From NCBI GenBank assembly GCA_031276685.1, contig JAISMQ010000036.1, forward strand, positions 1-10,680: DNA of 10,680 bases, in the 5' to 3' direction. The notes below the pieces were generated by a model. The model was given only the letters and a program-made list of their open reading frames with translations, did no database searches and was not told the origin of the DNA. Source of the DNA: Treponema sp. Lineage in GTDB: Bacteria > Spirochaetota > Spirochaetia > Treponematales > Breznakiellaceae. Made by a program: the position numbers and the translations under genes. Shown here in pieces: positions 1 through 6,700 of this stretch; the stretch's first letter is position 1; each line of letters starts with the position of its first letter.

Positions 1-602
1 CGATTGACGGCGCCTCCGGGGGCACCGGCATGAGTCCCTGGCGGATGATGGAGGAGTGGGGGATTCCCTCGCTGTACCTGCACAGCGCCGCCGCCGAATA
101 CGCCGCCATCCTGGCCGCATCCGGCAGACGGGTTCCCGACCTGGCCTTTGCCGGGGGCTTTTCCACCGAAGACCACGTGTTCAAGGCCCTGGCCCTGGGC
201 GCCCCCTACGTGAAGGCGGTCTGCATGGGCCGGGCCCTGATGATCCCCGGCATGGTGGGCAAAAACATCGCCCTGTGGCTTAAAGAGGGGAACCTGCCCA
301 AATCCGTGTCCGATTACGGTTCCACGGCGGAGGAGATCTTTGTCAACTACGAAAAGGTCAAAGACCTTGTGGGCGCTTCGGAAATCAAAAATATTCCCCT
401 GGGGGCCATCGGGATCTACAGCTACGCGGAAAAGATCAAAGTGGGGCTGCAGCAGCTTATGGCCGGGGCCCGGCGCTTTAACACCGGCGTTATCGGCAGG
501 AAGGACCTGATGTCCCTGACGGAGGAATGCGCCAGGGTAACGGGCATCCCCTATCTGATGGACTGCTACCGGGAAGAGGCGCTGGAGATTCTGAAAAGCT
601 AA
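1..602 (+). CDS. FMN-binding glutamate synthase-domain protein, C-terminal part (5' end outside window)
   Basis: The reading frame is open from the left edge (first whole codon at base 3) to TAA at 600-602, so about 200 C-terminal residues of a larger protein are present. The opening residues IDGASGGTGMSPWRMMEEWG match the glycine-rich FMN/2-oxoglutarate site of the GltB central domain. The stretch FAGGFSTEDHVFKALALGA followed by YVKAVCMGRALM matches the usual FMN phosphate-binding strand and helix at the end of the (beta/alpha)8 barrel. Family members are either the large subunit of glutamate synthase, which makes glutamate from glutamine-derived ammonia and 2-oxoglutarate, or shorter stand-alone proteins with only this domain. 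No GltB-type C-terminal beta-helix (GXGXG) domain follows, since the protein stops about 130 residues after the barrel, so the short stand-alone type is likelier. Whether it is a true glutamate synthase or a paralogue with another oxidoreductase role cannot be decided here. The protein should be cytoplasmic. Confidence 0.85.
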   Translation, partial: IDGASGGTGMSPWRMMEEWGIPSLYLHSAAAEYAAILAASGRRVPDLAFAGGFSTEDHVFKALALGAPYVKAVCMGRALMIPGMVGKNIALWLKEGNLPKSVSDYGSTAEEIFVNYEKVKDLVGASEIKNIPLGAIGIYSYAEKIKVGLQQLMAGARRFNTGVIGRKDLMSLTEECARVTGIPYLMDCYREEALEILKS

Positions 603-610
603 GTAGTACC

Positions 611-666
611 GCCCTGCCGACAGGCGGCAGGGCCTGCGCATGTAACTGAAAACGGGGCCGTTTTAT
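611..666 (+). terminator. Two successive hairpins after the glutamate synthase-domain gene, probable terminator
   Basis: Eight bases after the stop codon, 611-619 (GCCCTGCCG) pairs perfectly with 625-633 (CGGCAGGGC) across a 5-nt loop. A second short stem follows: AAAACG at 649-654 pairs with CGTTTT at 659-664, so the descending arm ends in a short U run. The first stem is strong but lacks a U tract. The second has the U run but a weak stem. Together they plausibly end transcription of the upstream gene. Confidence 0.45.
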
Positions 667-716
667 ACCTTGCACGCCGATGTTTTACCTTCCACGTATG
701 CTAACCTTGTCCAAGG

Positions 717-919
717 GCAGGGCCAGCGCAATGGGAAATTACGGCGGGCAGGGGAAGCGAAACGCCTGTGGCGGACACTTGAACGAAGCTTTGCGCCATC
801 TGAACCGCAGGAAATGAGGAGCAAGCTTCTGGCGCAAAGCAAGCGTGGCCGGCACAGGCGTTTCGCTTCCCCTTTTTCCTGTCCATCGCAATATTCCCAT
901 GTGCATGCGCTGGCCCTGC
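717..919. repeat. Large imperfect palindrome (about 200-nt hairpin), MITE-like or structured RNA element
   Basis: The two halves of this intergenic segment are reverse complements over almost their full length. Pairing blocks from outside in are 717-730 with 906-919 (14 of 14), 731-737 with 894-900 (7 of 7), 738-750 with 880-892 (9 Watson-Crick and 2 G:U of 13), 751-770 with 853-872 (20 of 20), 772-778 with 845-851 (6 of 7), and 788-798 with 830-840 (11 of 11). The apical loop is about 799-829. Bulges occur on the right arm at 873-879 and 901-905. The remaining inner mismatches separate the last two blocks. No family protein is encoded inside. This architecture fits a miniature inverted-repeat element whose arms fill the whole element, or a very long structured RNA. 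I see no clear target-site duplication at the ends and no second copy in the window. Confidence 0.7.
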
Positions 920-929
920 TGCGGCCGGC

Positions 930-958
930 TTGACACGCCTTCGAGGGCGCGGTAGTTT
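930..958 (+). promoter_or_regulatory. Possible sigma-70 type promoter for the isomerase/oxidoreductase operon
   Basis: A perfect TTGACA box lies at 930-935. Seventeen bases further on, TAGTTT at 953-958 could serve as a weak -10 (3 of 6 matches). Transcription would begin near 965, just downstream of the large palindrome and about 40 nt before the ATG at 1004. The position is right, but the poor -10 makes this tentative. Confidence 0.35.
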
Positions 959-964
959 GAGAAG

Positions 965-996
965 CCTTGCAGGCGCGCGGCGCAGGCAGGGCAAGG
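965..996 (+). promoter_or_regulatory. Leader hairpin that could mask the ribosome binding site of the isomerase gene
   Basis: CCTTGC at 965-970 is the exact complement of GCAAGG at 991-996, and the latter contains most of the Shine-Dalgarno sequence AAGGAG (993-998) used by the ATG at 1004. A small GCGC/GCGC stem (973-976 with 980-983) can form in the loop. Such a fold could lower translation until it is opened. In GC-rich DNA a 6-bp match can arise by chance, so the regulatory reading is inference. Confidence 0.3.
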
Positions 997-1003
997 AGCC
1001 GCA

Positions 1004-1783
1004 ATGAACCCTTTCGCCAACTTTTCCGTCATGTCCTATTCGTTTCACGGCCTGCTCAGGCGGGGGGCGATCAACGTCTTCGGCTACCTTGAGACGGCTA
1101 AATACCGCTACGGGCTTGGTACCGCCGATATCTGGAACGGCCTTATTACCAGTTATGACGATGACTACATAACAATTCTGAAACAGAACATTGACGAGCG
1201 GGGCCTGGCGGTAGTGAATCTGTGCTGCGACGGGACCCATATCTGGGATAACGATCCTGAAACGCGGGCCGCGAACGAAAGCCTGGCCTGGAAATGCCTG
1301 AACCTGGCGGAGAAGATCGGCGCCCGGACGATTCGGATTGACGCCGGGGTCCGGGAGGACGTTTTTTCCGCCGAGCAGACGGACTATACGGCGAAAAAAT
1401 ACCGGGAGTACTGCAAACGGGCCGCCGCGTTCGGCGCGAAGCTGGGGACGGAGAACCACTGGGGGGCCACCCGCTTTCCGGCGAACGTCGAAAAACTCTT
1501 CGCCGCGGTGAACGAGGCTAACTTCGGCCTTCTGCTGCACCTGGGGAACTGGGCCGAAGGCGACAAGGACGCGAACGACAGGGCCTTCGCCAAAAGGGCC
1601 ATGCACACCCACATCGATTTTGAACACTGCGCGGACGCGGAGCGGGTGCTGCCGCCCCTGCAGGCGGGGGGCTACTCCGGCTGCTGGTCGGTAGAAAGCC
1701 ACAAGTCCACCAACGAGTACAACAACGTCGCCTTCCAACTGGCCCAGGTTAAGCGGGTTATCTGCCCGATGGACTACCGTTAA
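1004..1783 (+). CDS. Sugar phosphate isomerase/epimerase family protein (xylose isomerase-like TIM barrel)
   Basis: This is a 259-residue cytoplasmic protein. AAGGAG at 993-998, five bases before the ATG, supports the start. The family (AP endonuclease 2/xylose isomerase-like, with IolE, IolI and Hyi as relatives) uses a divalent metal held by a Glu-Asp-His-Glu set in a TIM barrel to isomerise, epimerise or dehydrate sugars and keto-sugars. The expected strand-end signatures are visible: GTENHWG with E150, the FGLLLHLGNW strand (residues 174-183), MHTHIDF with H203, and GCWSVESH with E231. In the second signature the usual metal-binding Asp is replaced by His179. The length is normal for the family. 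The gene is 12 nt upstream of a Gfo/Idh/MocA dehydrogenase, and its stop codon overlaps that gene's ribosome binding site, so the two proteins probably act in one sugar or polyol pathway. The substrate cannot be inferred from sequence. Confidence 0.8.
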   Translation: MNPFANFSVMSYSFHGLLRRGAINVFGYLETAKYRYGLGTADIWNGLITSYDDDYITILKQNIDERGLAVVNLCCDGTHIWDNDPETRAANESLAWKCLNLAEKIGARTIRIDAGVREDVFSAEQTDYTAKKYREYCKRAAAFGAKLGTENHWGATRFPANVEKLFAAVNEANFGLLLHLGNWAEGDKDANDRAFAKRAMHTHIDFEHCADAERVLPPLQAGGYSGCWSVESHKSTNEYNNVAFQLAQVKRVICPMDYR

Positions 1784-1795
1784 AGGAGCGGGATC

Positions 1796-2917
1796 ATGGA
1801 AACCGTAAAGGTCGGCATTATCGGCTGCGGGGTTATCGCCCGGGCGGCCCACGGGCCGGAGTACAAGAAGCTTGGCGGCAGGGTAGAGATTGCCGCCGCC
1901 TGCGACATCGTAAAAGACAAGCTGGATTCCTACTGCGATCAGTTCGGCATCAAAAAGCGGTATTCCACCATCGCCGAAATGCTTGGCGATGACGAGATCC
2001 AGGCGGTGGACGTGTGCCTGCACAACAACATGCACGCCCCCACGGCGATAGAGGCGATGCGCCGGGGCAAGGACGTTTACTGCGAAAAGCCCATGGCCGG
2101 TTCCTACGCCGACGCGCTGGCGATGCTGGAGGCGGCGAAAAAATACGGCCGCAAACTCCATATCCAGCTTGGCCTGATCTACAGTTCCGCTTCTTTCGCG
2201 GCCAGGCGGCTCATTGACGGCGGCGATCTGGGGCGCGTATACCACATGCGCTCCACAGGCTTCCGGCGCCGGGGCCGGCCCTATGTCGACGGGTACGGGG
2301 AAAAGGAATTTGTCAGTTCCAAAGTGGCGGGCGGCGGGGCGCTTCTTGACATGGGGGTGTACCACATCTCCCAGCTTCTGTACCTGACGGGCAACAAGCG
2401 GCCGCTGCGGGTCACGGGCCACGCCTATCAGGAACTGGACATGGACCCCGGCCGGAAGGCGCTGTCCGGTTATGACGTGGAAGAGCTTATCGTGGGCATG
2501 GTTGATTTTGAAGACCGCCTGAGCATGGACCTGGTCGAATCCTGGGCCATGAACCTGGACACGCTGGAGCCTTCCTGCATCCTGGGATCGGCGGGGGGGC
2601 TGCGGCTTAATCCCTTCAGCTTCCACTACACGAAGCACGACATGGTCTTTAACGCGGCCCTTGACGAGCACGATCTCGATTTCCGGTCGTCCACGGTGTA
2701 CCCCGAGCAGATGTACTACCGGAACTCCCAGGCCCACTGGATCGCCGCGCTGAGGGGCGAGTGCCCGCTCCTTCCCACTGCGGAAATTGGCCTGAACACC
2801 CAGTTGATCCAGGAGTCCCTGTACCTGTCAAGCGATCTTGGCAGGCAGGTTACTACCGAAGAGGTCATCGCCGCAGGCAAATCGAACATGGCCGAGGTTG
2901 CCGGGCTGTACAGGTAG
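1796..2917 (+). CDS. Gfo/Idh/MocA family NAD(P)-dependent oxidoreductase
   Basis: This 373-residue protein is preceded by AAGGAG at 1783-1788, seven bases before the ATG and overlapping the stop of the upstream gene, which indicates translational coupling. Residues 6-15 (VGIIGCGVIA) are the Rossmann dinucleotide-binding turn. C-E-K-P at 96-99 is the family's cofactor/substrate motif, with K98 as the expected catalytic lysine. GGGALLDMGVYHISQLLYL (179-197) supplies the usual D185 and H190 pair at the start of the C-terminal alpha/beta substrate domain. Members oxidise or reduce hydroxyls on sugars, inositols or their derivatives with NAD(P). The pairing with a TIM-barrel isomerase resembles inositol-type pathways and 3-keto-sugar pathways, in which the dehydrogenase makes the keto intermediate and the isomerase partner processes it. 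The specific substrate is unknown. No transporter or regulator accompanies the pair in this window. Confidence 0.88.
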   Translation: METVKVGIIGCGVIARAAHGPEYKKLGGRVEIAAACDIVKDKLDSYCDQFGIKKRYSTIAEMLGDDEIQAVDVCLHNNMHAPTAIEAMRRGKDVYCEKPMAGSYADALAMLEAAKKYGRKLHIQLGLIYSSASFAARRLIDGGDLGRVYHMRSTGFRRRGRPYVDGYGEKEFVSSKVAGGGALLDMGVYHISQLLYLTGNKRPLRVTGHAYQELDMDPGRKALSGYDVEELIVGMVDFEDRLSMDLVESWAMNLDTLEPSCILGSAGGLRLNPFSFHYTKHDMVFNAALDEHDLDFRSSTVYPEQMYYRNSQAHWIAALRGECPLLPTAEIGLNTQLIQESLYLSSDLGRQVTTEEVIAAGKSNMAEVAGLYR

Positions 2918-3098
2918 GCCGCGGGCGGATTTTTTTGCGTTTTTGGGGTTTTCCCCTTGACAAGGCCCTGGGGGCGTAGACTGGCGCTACGCAGCGGTTC
3001 CAAGAAGTTTTGCCGCTGAATATGTATAGCGCGAAAATGATCACGTTTGGTGAAAATGTAGTAATCAGCACGGATGTTCAATTGCCAGGATAAACTGA
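2918..3098 (+). other. Intergenic junction from GC-rich to AT-rich DNA with small hairpins
   Basis: A T7 run at 2931-2937 directly follows GC-rich sequence after the oxidoreductase stop and may contribute to termination. Short perfect stems follow: GGGG/CCCC at 2945-2956, GCGTAG/CTACGC at 2974-2979 and 2987-2992, and CAGCGG/CCGCTG at 2992-2997 and 3013-3018. TTGACA at 2957-2962 has no convincing -10 at proper spacing, so I do not call a promoter. Base composition drops sharply to AT-rich from about 3000 onwards. AGGA at 3087-3090, eight bases before the ATG at 3099, is a modest ribosome binding site for the next gene. Confidence 0.4.
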
Positions 3099-3710
3099 AT
3101 GAGTATAATAAAGACGCATGATAAATATTTGTACGGCAAAACTGATAAATATAATATTATTTTAGAGCCTTTATGTGATGATCATTTAAATTTATTATAC
3201 AAATGGTGCGCCGATTCGGAAGTACTGTATTGGACCGAAGGAGGCGAAGATATAGTACGCAGTTATGATAAAGAAACTGTGCATGAAATATATGGAGGAA
3301 TATCTAAAAACAATTTTTGTTTTTTAATAAATGCGAATGATATACCAATTGGCGAATGCTGGCTGCAACGAATGAACATAGAATATGTTAAAGAAATGTA
3401 TCAAGATAATATGGACGTAAGAAGGATTGACATGGCCATTGGGGAAAAAGAATATTGGAACAAGGGAATTGGTACGGAATTAATAAAAATACTAGTCGAT
3501 TTTGCATTTCAAACTGAAAGGGTAGATATTTTGCATTGTCTTTGTGAAGATTATAATATCAGGAGCAAAAGAATATGGGAAAAGAATGATTTTAGGTTAG
3601 TATTACAGGAGAAATTAGCACAACCCCAGAGAGGAAAGTTTCAATGCCATTATAGATTAACAAAAGATGAATATTTCAAGAATATAGAGCTTTTCCCAAA
3701 ACTCGCTTAG
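3099..3710 (+). CDS. GNAT family N-acetyltransferase, resembling AAC(6')-type aminoglycoside acetyltransferases
   Basis: This is a 203-residue cytoplasmic protein. The acetyl-CoA-binding core is visible: RIDMAIGEKEYWNKGIGTEL (109-128) contains the N-K-G-I-G-T pyrophosphate loop, followed by the helix IKILVDFAF. NIRSKRIWEKNDF (153-165) is the usual GNAT motif B, ending in the E-K-x-x-F signature. The N-terminal part, with LYKWCADSEVLYW (33-45), resembles the substrate side of AAC(6')- and RimJ-like enzymes that acetylate amino groups of aminoglycosides, peptides or small amines. I see AAC(6') similarity by eye only, so drug resistance must not be assumed. The gene is strikingly AT-rich (roughly a third GC, one 60-base line near 23%), with A/T-ending codons, whereas its neighbours are very GC-rich. 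That strongly suggests recent transfer from a low-GC donor. Its last residues and stop codon lie inside a perfect 21-bp inverted repeat. Confidence 0.85.
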   Translation: MSIIKTHDKYLYGKTDKYNIILEPLCDDHLNLLYKWCADSEVLYWTEGGEDIVRSYDKETVHEIYGGISKNNFCFLINANDIPIGECWLQRMNIEYVKEMYQDNMDVRRIDMAIGEKEYWNKGIGTELIKILVDFAFQTERVDILHCLCEDYNIRSKRIWEKNDFRLVLQEKLAQPQRGKFQCHYRLTKDEYFKNIELFPKLA

Positions 3711-3729
3711 TTTTGGGAAAAGCTCTATA
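3683..3729. terminator. Perfect 21-bp inverted repeat at the convergent gene junction, probable bidirectional terminator
   Basis: Bases 3683-3703 are the exact reverse complement of 3709-3729, separated by a 5-nt loop (CGCTT). The left arm encodes the end of the acetyltransferase and the TAG stop (3708-3710) runs into the right arm. The minus-strand lhr gene ends 38 bases beyond the repeat, so it sits where both transcripts must stop. The arms carry A and T runs around a CCC/GGG core. They lack a classical U tract after a GC-rich stem, so a transposon end or recombination site is an alternative. Confidence 0.5.
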
Positions 3730-3766
3730 ATAGTAAAAATAAGGTACGGCGAAACTGCACATGGGC

Positions 3767-6700
3767 CTACCACAGGTACAGTTTCCCCCGGTCGGCGATA
3801 AAGCCCGCCCCGGTAAAGCAGGGGGCGTAGGGGGATTCTGCGGCGGCCTGGCCGTTGACGGTTTCCACGACCAGTTTTTTCCCCGGGTCCGGCTTCCGTG
3901 CCCGAAGGGCTTTGAAAAGCTCCGCCGGGCTCCGTTCCGGGGGGCTAAAGATCCGTATCTCCTTGCCGCCGCGCAGCGATACTGCGGCAAGCTCCCGGCC
4001 CCGGTAGTAGAGCCGGTTGCGGGGGGACCGGGCGGGAAGCCGGGGGTCCGGGTTTTCCATGCCCAGTCCGGCGGGGCTGGCGGGGTCGGCGGCGTTGATC
4101 CAGTAGAGGGCGTCCCGGCCCGCGAATTCTTCGGCCTCCTCCAGTTCCCCCAGGATGCCGGGGGAGGCGAACTGCGGGGCGCTGATTCCGGCGAAGAAGC
4201 GGCCCGCGACAAGTTCCCCGGCCAGTTCCATGCGGCGGATCGCGGGGAGGAGCCGGGCCCCGGACAGGGCGGGGCTTTCCCGTTCCCGCAGGGTCCGGCA
4301 GAGGACCCCCCAGCGGGCGAGGAGCAGCCGTACCCGGTCCCTGTCCAGCTCGTCCCGGTACAGGGGGTCCTGGGGGCAGGGCTCTCGGTCCAGGGAGAAC
4401 CAGCGGCCCGGCAGGGGCGCGTTCCGCCGGGCCCTGGCCGCGCGCGTCGCCGCCGGGATTCTGCGGTGCGTGAAGGGGCTTAGCGCCGGCCCGGGGGGCT
4501 CTCCCGGCGCGGCCGGATCGGCGGATTCGGGGGCGTCCCAGCCGCCCTGCCGCAGGGCCTCCCAGGAATCCGAACTGAGCCGGCCCTTCCATGCCTGTTC
4601 CCAGACGGCGCCGACAAGGGCCCGGCCGCCCGGGCCGGCGGCATCCCTGATCTCCCAATAGCTCCGGGGCAGGTCGAAAAAGCCCGGCCCGCCGGGGAGC
4701 CCGGCCTGGCCGCCCGGGCCGGCGCCGCCGGGATCCTGATCGGCCCCCGCGCCTGTTTCCAGAACCAGGTCCAGGTCCTCGGGGCGGCAGAACCCGGCCC
4801 GGCCCGCGCCCGCCCCGTACCAGAGGAGCCGCCCTTCCCGCAGTTCCCGGTCCAGGTCCTCGCCCCGGTAGGCGTCCAGGCGGGCGGCGAGGATCTCCGT
4901 TTCCCAGAGCCCCGCGGGCAGTTCAAGGCCCGCCGCCCATTCCCCCAGCCCCGCTATGCCGCCTGATTCCGCGCCAAAGCCCTGCCTGAGGGCGAGGAAG
5001 GGGACAAGCAGGGAGGCGGGCCGCTCCGCAATCTCCGGGCGGGCACCGGCCCGCCTGAGCCTGAGGAGGAGTTCCAGGTTTTCCGCGTCGCAGACCAGAT
5101 CCGCGCCCTGGCCTTCCACCGCCACGGGGTAGACAAGGCGGGGGCCTTCCCCGCCCTCCGCAGCGAGCGCCCGTACCGCGCCTTCGATCTCCGCCGGGCC
5201 CAGGCCGAAGACTTCGCCGATCCGGGACAGGGGGACCGGCCCCTGGAAACGGAGCCATTGGCAGAGCCATTGGCAAAGCTGTTGGCAGAGCCATTCCCCC
5301 GGCCCTCCGCCCAGCCAGGCGCCCTCCCGTTCCCGGTGTACCGCCGATTCAAGGGCGGCGCCCGGCCGCCGCAGGAAGCGCAGCCGCCCCCCCAGGCCGG
5401 GATCCCGGCGAAGCTCCTCCCCAAGGGGCTCCGGCAGGGCTTCCGCCAGGCGGCGCCATTCGTCGGCGGGGATGGCGATCCGCTCCTTGACCCATTCGGC
5501 AAGGGAACGGGGATCCTCCGGGGCCCAGCCGGGCAGTTCCCGCCGCAGCCGGGCGGCAAAATCCGCCGCCAGGGCCGCAGGGATAAGGGGGCGCAGGGCG
5601 GCGTCGCCCAGGGCTTCGGCGATAACTCGGTCGGACAGGGAAGGGCCCCGCGAAGCGCGGAGGCGCAGATCGTCCCGCCCGTCCCCCTGGTAGAGGAGGG
5701 CGTTGGTTTCCTGCCAGATGATGCCCCGGGCGAAGGGGCTTCCCGCCGGGCTCTGAAAAAAGGACAGGGCCAGCGCCCCGCTCCCCAGCGCCTCGGCGAA
5801 GCTTCGGAAGCCGTCCATATCGAACTCGTCCCGCAGGCAGCTCCGCCAGGCTTCGGCGATCAGGGGGAAGTCTTCCCCCCCGTTCCCGGGGTCCGGCATA
5901 ACCGCGTCGAAGAGGCGCTTGGACCGCTGCCGGGTAAGCCACAGGGGGCTGCGCCTCCCGAATCCCGCTTTGGGCAGCATGAGGCTCCGCTCCGCCGCCT
6001 CCCGGAAGGCCGCGCCGAAGCGGCTGGAGCTTTCAAGCCGCCGCCGGAGCTGGCGCTCGCCCCGGTTCAAACCGGGGTAACCGGGGTTCAAGCCGCAGTT
6101 CAGGCCCCGGCCCGGATCACCGGCCCGGCCCAGCGCGAGGAGGGCGCCGGTCACCAGCGTTCTGATCTCCGCCGGGTCCCGTTCGTCCGGCCCGGGGAGG
6201 AGGAAGAGGATCGCGTCGTTGTCGGAAAAGGATTCCACCCGCCCGCCGCAGCGGTCCTCAAGCTCCTGGGCGGCGGCGAGGGAGAGGGGGTAGTTGATCG
6301 CGCCGCCCCGGAAGCTGTGGAGCAGCACCCGGCACATCCCGCGCCCGCCCCTGACGATCTCGCAGACGACGGACGCGGCCCCCGGCAGGGGGACCCCCCC
6401 CTGGGCCTTCCGCTGGGAGTCCAGGTAGCGGTTCAGATCCTCCAGGGCGGCGGCGGAAAATTCCGGCAGATCCTCCGCGCCCAGCTCCCCCCGCGCGCTG
6501 AAGCGGTCCAGAATTTCCAGTATCCGCCGGGAAAGCGGGAGGCTGCGGAACAGCGGGTCCGCCCGCCAGAAGGGGGCGTAGCCGGAGTCGTAAGCGGCGG
6601 GCTCTACCTCCACCGCCTCGTCCCCTATGGCGCTGATCCGCCAGGAACGGTTCCCCAGGTTGAAATGATCCCCGATCCGGCGCTCCCAGACGAATTCTTC

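Noticed and set aside
670..1032. Small open frames across the 717-919 palindrome on both strands
   Set aside because: Their translations follow the inverted repeat and have no ribosome binding site or family resemblance. The DNA structure explains the region better.
701..2737. Open frame of 678 codons on the minus strand
   Set aside because: It lies antisense to the isomerase and oxidoreductase genes, which show clear family motifs. Long antisense frames are expected in GC-rich DNA, and its protein shows no recognisable domain.
2957..2981. Promoter starting at TTGACA for the acetyltransferase gene
   Set aside because: No acceptable -10 box lies 16-18 bases downstream, and the TTGACA is part of a local CCTT/AAGG palindrome.
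3683..3757. Possible integron attC site after the AT-rich acetyltransferase gene
   Set aside because: A transferred AT-rich acetyltransferase with a terminal palindrome suggests a cassette, but I cannot find the expected RYYYAAC and GTTRRRY core sites with the right spacing, and there is no integrase in the window.
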